NCBI RefSeq assembly: GCF_035946055.1
Contig: NZ_CP108364.1
Location: 310,001 to 374,000, forward strand
Direction of reading: 5' to 3'
Length of the DNA: 64,000 nt
DNA from: Streptomyces sp. NBC_01341
GTDB taxonomy: Bacteria > Actinomycetota > Actinomycetes > Streptomycetales > Streptomycetaceae
The translations under genes and the position numbers were made by a program. This document shows positions 16,630 through 24,200 of the stretch, one piece after another. Positions within the stretch are counted from its first letter, which is position 1. Every line of letters begins with the position of its first letter. Below the pieces are notes generated by a model. The model was not told the origin of the DNA. It saw only the letters and a list, made by a program, of their open reading frames with translations, and did no database searches.

Positions 16630-17376
16630 ATGGCTGTGATCTGGTGGGCCGTCGTGGTGACGGCCTCCTGCGCGGGGTGGGGGATCTGGCGCGCGCTCCG
16701 GTACCCGGGCGCTCCCGCGTACGCGTTTCAGCGGAAGTACCGCAGCGACCGCAAGAACCTGGCCGGAGCACGCGAACTCGTACGGGGGCTGAGAAGTGCG
16801 GCCTTGCGCGAGAGGGGGCGGGCGTGGCTCAGGGCGGAGCGGGCCGAGCGGGCGTACCGGCGACGCATAGTCAGGACCGAGGCCGCGCTGCGGCAGCTGC
16901 GCACCCCGAAGCGCGGGCGCCGCCTGGAGCAGTTGGGCCGGATCGTCCTCCATGAGCACGCGGTGCTCGTCGGCCATGCCGAGATACCGCTGGCCGGACT
17001 GCGGGTCCGGCTCGAGCGCGCACGGTCGGGCAAGACGTGGTACGTGTACCTGACGGAGCCGGACGGGCACGAACTCGTGGAGCGCTACGGCGCAAAGGAG
17101 TACCCCGAGGACACGGTCCGCCGATTCGGAACCCGGCTGCAGAACGCCTCCGTGAAGGCCGCCCGCCGTCTGGACGGGCGCGGTGGCGCCATCCGCAAGC
17201 TCGAGGCCGAGCTGGTGCGGGCCAGGACCGATACCGGACCTGTGAGGGCGGCACAGGCAGCACGTCAGGAGATCCGCTTGCGCCACGAGAACCGCCCCGA
17301 ACTCCCCAAGGCGAGAGCGGCTCTCGAAGACGCCAAGGACGCCTGGCAGGCCCTGACCGGACGCCGCCCTCGCTGA
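16630..17376 (+). CDS. Membrane-anchored coiled-coil protein of unknown function, 248 aa
   Basis: Translation from ATG 16630 gives an N-terminal membrane helix (VIWWAVVVTASCAGWGIW) followed by a highly charged Arg/Glu/Lys/Ala helical domain. A middle beta-like part (TWYVYLTEPDGHELVERYG) is framed by two coiled-coil arms. I do not recognise a named family. Similar membrane plus coiled-coil proteins occur beside streptomycete type VII loci, and this one closes that region, facing the dioxygenase-like gene. It has no catalytic motif that I can see; a scaffold role is a guess. Confidence 0.65.
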   Translation: MAVIWWAVVVTASCAGWGIWRALRYPGAPAYAFQRKYRSDRKNLAGARELVRGLRSAALRERGRAWLRAERAERAYRRRIVRTEAALRQLRTPKRGRRLEQLGRIVLHEHAVLVGHAEIPLAGLRVRLERARSGKTWYVYLTEPDGHELVERYGAKEYPEDTVRRFGTRLQNASVKAARRLDGRGGAIRKLEAELVRARTDTGPVRAAQAARQEIRLRHENRPELPKARAALEDAKDAWQALTGRRPR

Positions 17377-17385
17377 CGGTCAGGA

Positions 17386-17401
17386 CCCCGGCCGGTCGGG
17401 G
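17386..17401. terminator. Short hairpin between convergent genes
   Basis: CCCCG and CGGGG flank GCCGGT just after the stop at 17376 and before the stop of the minus-strand gene at 17418. It is small, but it is the only candidate there. Confidence 0.3.
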
Positions 17402-17417
17402 CAGAGTCTGCCCGCGC

Positions 17418-18347
17418 TCAGTGAAGTCCGGCCATCAGTTCGGCAAGGTCCTCGGGCTCGATCATCGACGGCGGGAGCGGCGGACCCCAGAAGTTGCCCG
17501 CCTGAAGGTCGAAGACGCCGGGATTCCAGAGTTCGTCGTCGGTGATCTGGTCCATGTCGGAGTAGTACTCGCTGAGGTTTCCGGCCGGATCACGGAAGTA
17601 GTAGAAGTAGTTCGCCCCCACCCAGTGGCGGCCGAGGCCCCAGGTGTGCCGCTCCGGGTGGTCCGCAAGCAGGGACTCGGCTCCGCGACCGATCTCGTCG
17701 ACGTCGTCGACCTCCCACGAACTGTGGTGCATGAAGGGCACAGGAGCCGCCTGGACGGCCAGGTTGTGGTGATCGGAGGAGCAACGCATGAAGGCTCCGA
17801 AGTCCTTGACCTCGTCGCTCACCTTGAAGCCGATGTCCTCCGTGAAGAACCGCTGCGTGGTCGCGACGTCCGTCGACCCCAGGGAGATGTGCCCGAGCTT
17901 CCTCGGTCGCACCGGGCCCGACCTCAGGAGGGAAGCCGCACGGGCGTTGGGCCGCCCGATGGTGCCCGGCGTGTTGAACGGTCCCGCAGGCGTGGACTGC
18001 TGCTCGATGTGCGGTGCGACGGTCACGTTGACGGTGAGCCCCGTGACCGGCTCCCTGGTTCGCAGCTGATCGCCCTCGACGGTGACGGCGGTGTCGCTCC
18101 GCCGGAGCGAGCTCTCTATGCGGCCGAGGTCGTCACGGTCATCGGCGCCGACTCCGAGCGCCAGCAGTCGCCGGATCGGCGCATGGACGATTCGCAGCTG
18201 ACGCCGGCCACCGTCAACGGTGCCGAACCAGTGCTCGTTCTCGTTGTCCGACGGCTCGGGGATGAGCCCGAACGCCGTGTAGTACTCGACGGTTTCTTCG
18301 ACGTTCGGCACCCCGAGGGTGATGTCGGTGAGGCGGTGCAAAGCCAT
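17418..18347 (-). CDS. VOC-family extradiol-dioxygenase-like protein, 309 aa
   Basis: Two glyoxalase/VOC modules are visible: residues 1-115 (LTDITLGVPNVEETVEYY) and 148-270 (KLGHISLGSTDVATTQRFF). The second carries the metal triad expected for type I extradiol ring-cleaving dioxygenases: H153, H207 or H208 (FMHHSSWEV), and E260 (GNLSEYYSD). The first module has lost these ligands, as in the two-domain BphC/HsaC group, whose members open catechol rings between carbons with Fe(II). Length matches that group (about 300). It is divergent from an arylamine N-acetyltransferase, a pairing also seen in the mycobacterial steroid-degradation operon. The substrate is unknown, and a non-oxygenase VOC role cannot be excluded. 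Confidence 0.8.
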   Translation of the reverse strand: MALHRLTDITLGVPNVEETVEYYTAFGLIPEPSDNENEHWFGTVDGGRRQLRIVHAPIRRLLALGVGADDRDDLGRIESSLRRSDTAVTVEGDQLRTREPVTGLTVNVTVAPHIEQQSTPAGPFNTPGTIGRPNARAASLLRSGPVRPRKLGHISLGSTDVATTQRFFTEDIGFKVSDEVKDFGAFMRCSSDHHNLAVQAAPVPFMHHSSWEVDDVDEIGRGAESLLADHPERHTWGLGRHWVGANYFYYFRDPAGNLSEYYSDMDQITDDELWNPGVFDLQAGNFWGPPLPPSMIEPEDLAELMAGLH

Positions 18348-18865
18348 GGGTCATCTCCGGATCTGGACGAATCGAACCGACAGGCATCAGTCGCCGTATG
18401 CGTCTGCCGGTCGCTGCTCGGCAGCACGGGCTGCCGCGCGCACGCACGACGCAGGAGCGCGAGGGGCGACGGAGCGCCACGACCGACGAGGGCCACCGCC
18501 TCACCCCGCCGACCGTGCGGCGTGAGGGAGATGCGGCAGCAGGGAAGGACGCTCCGCTCGGCGCACCCACGTGCGAATTCTCCACATACCGGCGCCGCCC
18601 CGTGCGGACTGGTCGGCAGAGGCAGTTCCGCTCACCACAAGCAGCGGACTTGCCGAGCAAATTACAGTAGGATGCTTGTTGCGTCAATTATCACTCCACG
18701 GACAACGGCCGCCCCGAAGGCCCCGCCCCCGAAAGGGACATGGACGGCTTCACTCACGCCCTTGGGCACCGGACCGCGCTCCGGCGGCTGCGAAACCGAC
18801 ACCGGCCCTTACCGACACCGGCGGGCCCGCACGCCTCGGCCCCAGACCGGTCTGCCACCTGACAC
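18348..18865. other. Divergent intergenic region
   Basis: About 520 nt lie between the dioxygenase-like gene and the N-acetyltransferase leader. An AT-richer patch at roughly 18655-18700 is the likeliest promoter zone, but spacing between candidate boxes is poor. I see no gene. Confidence 0.45.
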
Positions 18866-18900
18866 ACCCCGCACCCCGCACCCCGCACCCCGCACCCCGC
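18866..18900 (+). repeat. Tandem heptamer ACCCCGC x5 abutting a ribosome binding site
   Basis: Five perfect copies end exactly at the AAGGAG (18901-18906) of the N-acetyltransferase gene. The array is in the untranslated leader, so changes in copy number could alter initiation without touching the protein. Confidence 0.95.
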
Positions 18901-18914
18901 AAGGAGAACAAAGC

Positions 18915-19772
18915 GTGACCGATTCACGGATCGACGACCGGCCCGGGCCGGACAAGGCCGACGCCGGCTCCGCGAGCGAACTGCACATCGACCAGGACCG
19001 CGTCGCCGCCTACCTCGAACGCATCGGCGCCGCTCGCCCGGCACAGCCGGACGCCGAGCATCTGCGCGAGTTGCAGTACCGCCACGTGCACACGGTGCCG
19101 TTCGAGAACCTGAGCGTGCACCTCGGCGAGCAGATCACTCTCGACCCGCGATCCCTGGTGGACAAGATCACCGTGGGGCGGCGCGGCGGAATCTGCTACG
19201 AGTCGAACGGCGCCTTCGCGGCGCTGCTGACCAGCCTGGGCTACCGCGTCAGCCTGCTCTCCGCACGTGTCTTCATAGGCGATGGCTTCGGACCGCCTTT
19301 CGACCACCTCGCCCTGCGTGTGGACGCCCCCCAGCCCTGGCTCGTGGACGTGGGCTTCGGGCGCCAGATCGAGTTCCCGCTGCGCCTGGACGACCGGGGA
19401 GAGCAGCACGGACCCGGCGGCGTCTTCCGTATCGAGGACACGCCCGACGGCGATCTGGATGTGTTCCGGGACGGCGCACTGCAATACCGCGTCGAAACCC
19501 GCCCCCGCGCACTCCCGGAGTTCGCGACGGCCTGCTTGTGGCACTCGACCTCGCCCCAAGCGCACTTCACCCAGTCGCTGATCTGCTCCCTGCCCACCGA
19601 GTCCGGCCGCATCACCCTGAGCGGACGGACACTGCTGATCACGGACGCCGAGGGACAGAAGCAGGTGGACCTGTCGGACGAGTCCGCCGTAGCGGCGTAC
19701 CACGAGCACTTCGGCATCACTCTTGACCGCGTCCCGGAGCTGATCTCGTTGCGACAGAACCATCAGGAATAG
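18915..19772 (+). CDS. nat: Arylamine N-acetyltransferase, 285 aa
   Basis: GTG 18915 is chosen because AAGGAG lies 8 nt upstream. The protein has the NAT signature RRGGICYESN with catalytic Cys94, then His131 (FDHLALRV) and Asp145 (WLVDVGFG), the full Cys-His-Asp triad that moves an acetyl or other acyl group from CoA to arylamines and hydrazines. The PFENLSVHLG segment is also typical. It carries about 25 residues more at the N-terminus than most bacterial NATs, acidic and probably disordered. Related enzymes work in antibiotic amide formation in actinomycetes and beside steroid ring-cleavage genes in mycobacteria; here it faces an extradiol-dioxygenase-like gene. The heptamer repeat in its leader may tune expression. 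Confidence 0.9.
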   Translation: MTDSRIDDRPGPDKADAGSASELHIDQDRVAAYLERIGAARPAQPDAEHLRELQYRHVHTVPFENLSVHLGEQITLDPRSLVDKITVGRRGGICYESNGAFAALLTSLGYRVSLLSARVFIGDGFGPPFDHLALRVDAPQPWLVDVGFGRQIEFPLRLDDRGEQHGPGGVFRIEDTPDGDLDVFRDGALQYRVETRPRALPEFATACLWHSTSPQAHFTQSLICSLPTESGRITLSGRTLLITDAEGQKQVDLSDESAVAAYHEHFGITLDRVPELISLRQNHQE

Positions 19773-19874
19773 AGCCATCGACGGCGCGGAAAGTCCGCGT
19801 CGGCAGCGCGCCCACGCGCCGCACCGTTCGCGGGGTGGGACGGAGCGGCAACGGGCTGGGCACGACCACGAGGG

Positions 19875-19909
19875 CTTTACTTGCACGGTAAAGCATTGAT
19901 GGATATCAT
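19875..19909 (+). promoter_or_regulatory. Sigma-70-like promoter overlapped by palindromic operators
   Basis: TTGCAC (19881-19886) and TATCAT (19904-19909) are 17 nt apart. CTTTAC-N7-GTAAAG (19875-19893) is a perfect inverted repeat covering the -35 box, and a near-perfect one (AGCATTGAT/ATCATTGCT) starting at 19892 covers the -10. This looks like a repressor-controlled promoter for the LLM monooxygenase operon; the regulator is not identifiable here. The rest of 19773-20210 is leader and holds no gene. Confidence 0.55.
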
Positions 19910-20140
19910 TGCTACGCACAGCAATGAATTTGTTCGAGCTTGATCCGTCGGACGGAAGATCGGCGCCCTCTCGAAGTTGCTCCCAGGCGGGTGAGCCGGA
20001 CGCGACCGACGTGTCCGGCCCCCGTGTCGCGTGGACGTCCGGCACGCCCGGCAGGCCACGAACGGCCCGGCTTCACCCGCACGCCCGTGCGGCACGACAC
20101 AGCGCCGGTACCGGGCTTCCCGCCCCGCCTGGCGTGACCG

Positions 20141-20164
20141 AGGACGGCGGCCCACCGCCGTCCT
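20141..20164 (+). terminator. Leader hairpin (attenuator-like) before the monooxygenase gene
   Basis: AGGACGGCGG-CCCA-CCGCCGTCCT is a perfect 10-bp stem with a 4-nt loop, 47 nt before the ATG. Downstream of the promoter at 19881 it would lie inside the mRNA leader, so it may be an attenuator or mRNA stabiliser. Confidence 0.5.
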
Positions 20165-20210
20165 TCGACCGCAAGAATCTCAATTCGGATTGATAGGCAG
20201 GTTGATCACC

Positions 20211-21314
20211 ATGCACTTCGGAATATTCGGCGTCGGGGACATCGCTCGTGACCCGCTGTCCGGGCAGACTCCCTCGGAGCACGAACGGATCAAGGCGCTG
20301 ACGGAGTACGCACAGCTCGCGGAGGAGGTCGGCCTGGACGTCTTCGCACTCGGCGAGCATCACAACCGGCCGTTCGTCCCGTCGTCACCCACCACGATCC
20401 TCGGATTCATCGCCGCGCGGACCAGCCGAATCCTGCTGTCGACGTCCACCACGCTGATCACCACCAACGACCCGGTGAAGATCGCGGAGGACTACGCCAT
20501 GCTCCAGCACCTGGCCGACGGCCGCGTCGACCTGATGATGGGCCGCGGCAACACCGGACCGGTCTACCCCTGGTTCGGCAAGGACATCCGGCAGGGCATC
20601 CCGCTCGCAGTCGAGAACTACGCCCTCCTGCACAAGCTGTGGCGCGAGGACGTCGTCGACTGGGAAGGGAAGTTCCGCACCCCTCTGCAGTCCTTCACCT
20701 CGACCCCGCGCCCCCTGGACGGCATCCCGCCGTTCGTCTGGCACGCGTCCATCCGCTCACCGGAGATCGCCGAACAGGCCGCCTACTACGGCGACGGCTT
20801 CTTCCACAACAACATCTTCTGGCCGAAGGAACACGTCCAGCAGCTGGTCGGCCTCTACCGGCGACGTTTCGAGCACTACGGGCACGGCCCCGCCGATCAG
20901 GCGACCGTCGGACTGGCGGCCCAGCTCTTCATCGGGAAGACGTCGCAGGACGCGATGAGCAAGTTCCGTCCCTACTTCGACAACTCACAGGCGTACGGCG
21001 GAGGCCCCTCGCTGGAGGAGACGAAGGAGCGGACCGCCGTCGTGGTCGGGAGCCCGCAGGAGGTGATCGAGCGGGTCCTCGCCTACAAGGAGCTCGCCGG
21101 CGGCTCCTACCAGAGGCAGCTCTTCAACGTGGACGGCATCGGCGTGCCCCGCAAGACCGTGCTTCAGCAGATCGAGATGCTGGGAGAGATCCTGCCGGTG
21201 CTGCGGAAGGAGTTCGCCGCGGACCGTCCGGCGCACATTCCGGACGCCCCGACCCACGCGTCCCTCAAGGCGGCACAGGCACAGGACGCGCGCTCCGAGG
21301 CGATCGCCCGATGA
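20211..21314 (+). CDS. LLM-class flavin-dependent monooxygenase (CE1758-type), 367 aa
   Basis: ATG 20211 begins the typical LLM barrel start MHFGIFGVGDIA. Family landmarks include LDVFALGEHHNRPFVPSSP, the LSTSTTLITTNDPVKIAEDY strand-helix pair, and RVDLMMGRGNTGPVYPWFG. Luciferase-like monooxygenases use reduced FMN, supplied from outside, and O2. The next gene starts inside its stop codon (ATGA) and encodes the FMN reductase that travels with this subfamily, so the two form a two-component monooxygenase. Substrate is unknown; the neighbouring NAT and ring-cleavage-like genes hint at an aromatic. The promoter with palindromes at 19875-19909 probably controls both. Confidence 0.88.
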   Translation: MHFGIFGVGDIARDPLSGQTPSEHERIKALTEYAQLAEEVGLDVFALGEHHNRPFVPSSPTTILGFIAARTSRILLSTSTTLITTNDPVKIAEDYAMLQHLADGRVDLMMGRGNTGPVYPWFGKDIRQGIPLAVENYALLHKLWREDVVDWEGKFRTPLQSFTSTPRPLDGIPPFVWHASIRSPEIAEQAAYYGDGFFHNNIFWPKEHVQQLVGLYRRRFEHYGHGPADQATVGLAAQLFIGKTSQDAMSKFRPYFDNSQAYGGGPSLEETKERTAVVVGSPQEVIERVLAYKELAGGSYQRQLFNVDGIGVPRKTVLQQIEMLGEILPVLRKEFAADRPAHIPDAPTHASLKAAQAQDARSEAIAR

Positions 21315-21925
21315 AGCGCACACTGGTCATCGTCTCCGCCGGACTGCGGCTGCCGTCGTCGACCCGGATGCTGGCCGACAGGATCGCCGACACGGCACGC
21401 ACGGAGCTCGAACTCCTCGGCGATCAGGTCGAGCTCGAGTTCGTGGAGGTGCGCTCCCACGCCCATGACGTGGTGAACCACCTCCTGACCGGTCAGCCGT
21501 CCACCGAACTGGCGTCGGTGTTCGACACCATCGCGCGTTCGGACGGCCTGATCACGGTGACGCCCACGTTCACCGCCTCGTACAACGGCCTGTTCAAGAT
21601 GTTCTTCGACAGCCTCGACGACCAGGCACTGGTGGACAAGCCCGTCCTGATCGCGGCCACCGGCGGAACCGGCAGGCACTCGCTGGTGCTCGACCACGCG
21701 CTGCGGCCCATGTTCACGTACCTGCATGCGGTCGTGATGCCCACCGGTGTGTTCGCCGCGCCGGAGGACTGGGGCAGCGGGGATGACTCGCAGGCGACAC
21801 TGATGGACCGGATCGCACGAGCGGGCGGCGAACTCGCACGTGAGGTGCACCGCCGGGATACGCCGGTCATCGAAGATCCGTACGCCGACCCGACGCCGTT
21901 CAGCAAGATGCTTCTCGGCGAATGA
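21311..21925 (+). CDS. NAD(P)H:FMN reductase, LLM-partnered CE1759 family, 204 aa
   Basis: The start ATG overlaps the stop of the monooxygenase gene by four bases, so translation is coupled. The fold is flavodoxin-like: an N-terminal strand and phosphate loop (LVIVSAGLRLPSSTRMLAD), the flavin-contacting TPTFTASYNGLFKMFFDSL, and ATGGTGRHSLVLDHALRPM. Members supply FMNH2 to LLM oxygenases encoded directly upstream, exactly the arrangement here. The length is normal. It is probably cytosolic and probably acts as a dimer. Confidence 0.88.
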   Translation: MKRTLVIVSAGLRLPSSTRMLADRIADTARTELELLGDQVELEFVEVRSHAHDVVNHLLTGQPSTELASVFDTIARSDGLITVTPTFTASYNGLFKMFFDSLDDQALVDKPVLIAATGGTGRHSLVLDHALRPMFTYLHAVVMPTGVFAAPEDWGSGDDSQATLMDRIARAGGELAREVHRRDTPVIEDPYADPTPFSKMLLGE

Positions 21926-21928
21926 GCC

Positions 21929-21959
21929 GCGGTGCGGGCGGCACTCCGGCTCGCACCGC
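21929..21959. terminator. Hairpin after the two-component monooxygenase operon
   Basis: GCGGTGCG and CGCACCGC form a perfect 8-bp stem over a 15-nt loop, 4 nt beyond the stop at 21925 and before the convergent prephenate dehydratase stop at 22011. Confidence 0.5.
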
Positions 21960-22010
21960 AGAGCGGCGCACCCGGCGGACCGGACGCCTCGCGTCGCCCC
22001 CCGCGGCAGC

Positions 22011-22856
22011 TCAGCCGGAACGTCCGTTCAGCCGGTGCGGGTGGGCGGGGTACACGCCGAGGATGCGCACCTCGGTCGAGAAGAAGCCCAACTCCTGGAG
22101 GGCGAGTTCGACCCGCGGTTCGTCGGGGTGTCCCTCGATCTCGGCGTAGAACCGGCTGGCATTGAGGCCGGCGCCCATCTGGTAGCTCTCGATCTTGGTG
22201 AGGTTGACTGCGCTGCTGGCGAATCCACCGAGCGCCTTGTACAGGGCGCTCGGGATGTTCCGCACGCAGAAGAACAGGCTCGTCATCGTCGGCTCGCCCG
22301 TGAACGGGGGTGTGACGGATTCCCGGGAGAGCACGACGAAGCGCGTGGTGTTGTCGGGATCGTCCTCCACTCCGGCCCGGAGCGTCACCAGGTCGAACAG
22401 CCCTGCCGCAGCGGGCGGGGCGAGGGCCGCGTGCCGCGGATCGCCCAGCTCCGCCACCTCGCGTGCCGCGCCGGCCGTGTCGTCGCAGACGAGGGTGCGC
22501 CAGCCACCCTCGCGCAGTACCTTCCGGCACTGGCCCAGCGCGTGCACATGGCTGCGTACGGTTTCCACCTGATCGAGCGATGCGCCCGGAACGGCCATGA
22601 GGTCGAAGCGGATGGGCAGGAAGTGCTCGGCGACGATGAACAGCCCGGACTCCGGCAGAAGGTGGTGCACGTCGGCGACGCGCCCTGCCGCGGAGTTGTC
22701 CACCGGGATCACAGCGACGTCGGCGGCACCCAGCGTGACGGCATCGAGGGCCTGATCGAACGCCGTGAAGGGAAGCTCGCTGCCCGTCGGGTACAGCGTT
22801 CGAGCGACGGTCGAGGAATTGGACCCTGGTTCACCCTGATATGCGACGTTCGTCAC
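22011..22856 (-). CDS. pheA: Prephenate dehydratase, 281 aa
   Basis: Translation from GTG 22856 opens with the PDT start VAYQGEPGSNSS, followed by the conserved VIPVDNSAAGRV and the NTTRFVVLS segment containing the essential Thr-Arg-Phe. A C-terminal ACT domain (SLFFCVRNIPSALYKALGGF, then NLTKIESYQ, LGFFSTEVRILGVYP) should bind phenylalanine. The enzyme turns prephenate into phenylpyruvate. The usual ESRP motif reads ESYQ, a form I associate with rhizobial-type PheA, so feedback behaviour may differ. Its start overlaps the end of the upstream acyl-CoA-dehydrogenase-like gene by 26 nt, and a D-2-hydroxyacid dehydrogenase lies divergently, which could reduce phenylpyruvate. A second housekeeping pheA may exist elsewhere. 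Confidence 0.88.
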   Translation of the reverse strand: MTNVAYQGEPGSNSSTVARTLYPTGSELPFTAFDQALDAVTLGAADVAVIPVDNSAAGRVADVHHLLPESGLFIVAEHFLPIRFDLMAVPGASLDQVETVRSHVHALGQCRKVLREGGWRTLVCDDTAGAAREVAELGDPRHAALAPPAAAGLFDLVTLRAGVEDDPDNTTRFVVLSRESVTPPFTGEPTMTSLFFCVRNIPSALYKALGGFASSAVNLTKIESYQMGAGLNASRFYAEIEGHPDEPRVELALQELGFFSTEVRILGVYPAHPHRLNGRSG

Positions 22857-23811
22857 CGTGTTGCGCCTTCCGCGTGGTGGTCTTGCCGAGCGGCGGCAGT
22901 GTCTCCACTGCGAACCTCATGCACTGAAGTATCGGTGCAGTGTCCTCGACCGTGCGCACCAACGACTGTCCCTCGTGGTGCCCGGCCGACGGGAGTCCCC
23001 TTTCGTACGCGGCGACGACGACATGGCGGACCATGGGGCCGACCCGTGTCAGATGAGTCACCTCGGCCTCCTCGGAGGCCGAGGGGGCCGTTCGTCCGCT
23101 GCGCGGCAGGTCCCGCAGCGCCGCGGCCAGAGCCGTTCGCTCGTCGTGCAGTACGGCGGCCAGCTCGACCGCCGAAGCGGTCGGTGACAGCGGCGCCGTA
23201 CTCGCATCGGCCCGGGCGTCCGGCGCGAGCCCTGTCAGCGCGTCGGTGACCCTGCGGGCCGAGCCGAGCGCCATCGCCGTGACGGCGGTGCGGAAGAAGA
23301 GCGTGTCCTCCGCCCGGAGGGCGGTTCCAGCGGTACGCGTGGCGAGCCCGGCTGCCACGAAGACGTCGGTCAGTTCGAACGTGGCCGCGTGTCTCGGGTC
23401 ACCACTCCCGCCCGACAGGGCACGCGGCAGTGTCCGCTCCGGAAGGACGAAGAGGTTCCGTGCGCCCTCCTCCGTGCCCGAATGTCCCTGCCGCCCCTCC
23501 GTGGGGACGGGCAGGGCGACCCAGCCGGACTGTTCGTCCCCGGACGGGCGCCACCTGCCCGAGAGTGAGAAACCACCCGGTACGGCCCGGGCGGCCGGGC
23601 CGGCTCCGTCGGCGGTGACGGGCAGCGCGATGGCGAGCGGCGCCGCCCAGTTCCAGGTACGGGTGAAGGCGTCCCACGCCGCAGATGGATCCTGATGGGC
23701 GGCGAACTCGAAGCGTTCGAGCACGCGCGGCAGTCCCGCATCCGGTCCCGCCAGGTCGGGGAGACAGTCGCTCGGCGCACCCGTCGCCGTATCCCGAGTC
23801 CGCTCGCTCAC
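22831..23811 (-). CDS. Acyl-CoA dehydrogenase-like / flavin monooxygenase-like protein, 326 aa
   Basis: The GTG start at 23811 lies upstream of pheA, and the 3' end overlaps the pheA start by 26 nt, so the two are one transcriptional unit. The middle shows an acyl-CoA-dehydrogenase beta-domain pattern (PGGFSLSGRWRPSGDEQSGW), and the C-terminal half is a helical bundle (LFFRTAVTAMALGSARRVTD and on). The N-terminal helical domain is much shorter than in full enzymes (about 380-400 aa). Group D flavin monooxygenases such as HsaA share this fold. Substrate and activity are unclear because family motifs are weak; a degenerate or accessory member is possible. Confidence 0.6.
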   Translation of the reverse strand: MSERTRDTATGAPSDCLPDLAGPDAGLPRVLERFEFAAHQDPSAAWDAFTRTWNWAAPLAIALPVTADGAGPAARAVPGGFSLSGRWRPSGDEQSGWVALPVPTEGRQGHSGTEEGARNLFVLPERTLPRALSGGSGDPRHAATFELTDVFVAAGLATRTAGTALRAEDTLFFRTAVTAMALGSARRVTDALTGLAPDARADASTAPLSPTASAVELAAVLHDERTALAAALRDLPRSGRTAPSASEEAEVTHLTRVGPMVRHVVVAAYERGLPSAGHHEGQSLVRTVEDTAPILQCMRFAVETLPPLGKTTTRKAQHGDERRISG

Positions 23812-24200
23812 CGTTTCACCACCTGTCGCCTTTCACGGGACGTCGTCCGACTCTCCGCCACCGGTATCCGATCGCCCACACTCTTCACGGGGCCGAGGCG
23901 GACGAGTGTTCACGTGAGTCCCGCCACAAACGATCTCGGCGTGCCTGCGCCCACCGTCGTGCCGCCCGGCCTCCAGGGTGTGTGTTCCATGAGGGACCGA
24001 CACGTGTGAGCGACCGCATGCCGGCCGCTCTCTTCCAAGACGACCAACCATATTATATTGGACATCCGGGGGCTCGTGCGTATGCCCCTCGTACTGAAGC
24101 CGCACGGTCCGTGCCGGAAGCCACGACTCCCGCGGACCGCGCTGGGCCGATGCCGTCCCCCGGAGTCCTGACGCACCAGCATCCAAGGAGTGGAAGAACT
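23812..24200. other. Divergent regulatory region with an AT-rich island
   Basis: This 389-nt interval separates the pheA operon from the hydroxyacid dehydrogenase. The one strongly AT-rich spot, CCAACCATATTATATTGG at 24044-24061, is roughly palindromic at its ends and may be a promoter or operator. I see no gene. Confidence 0.4.
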
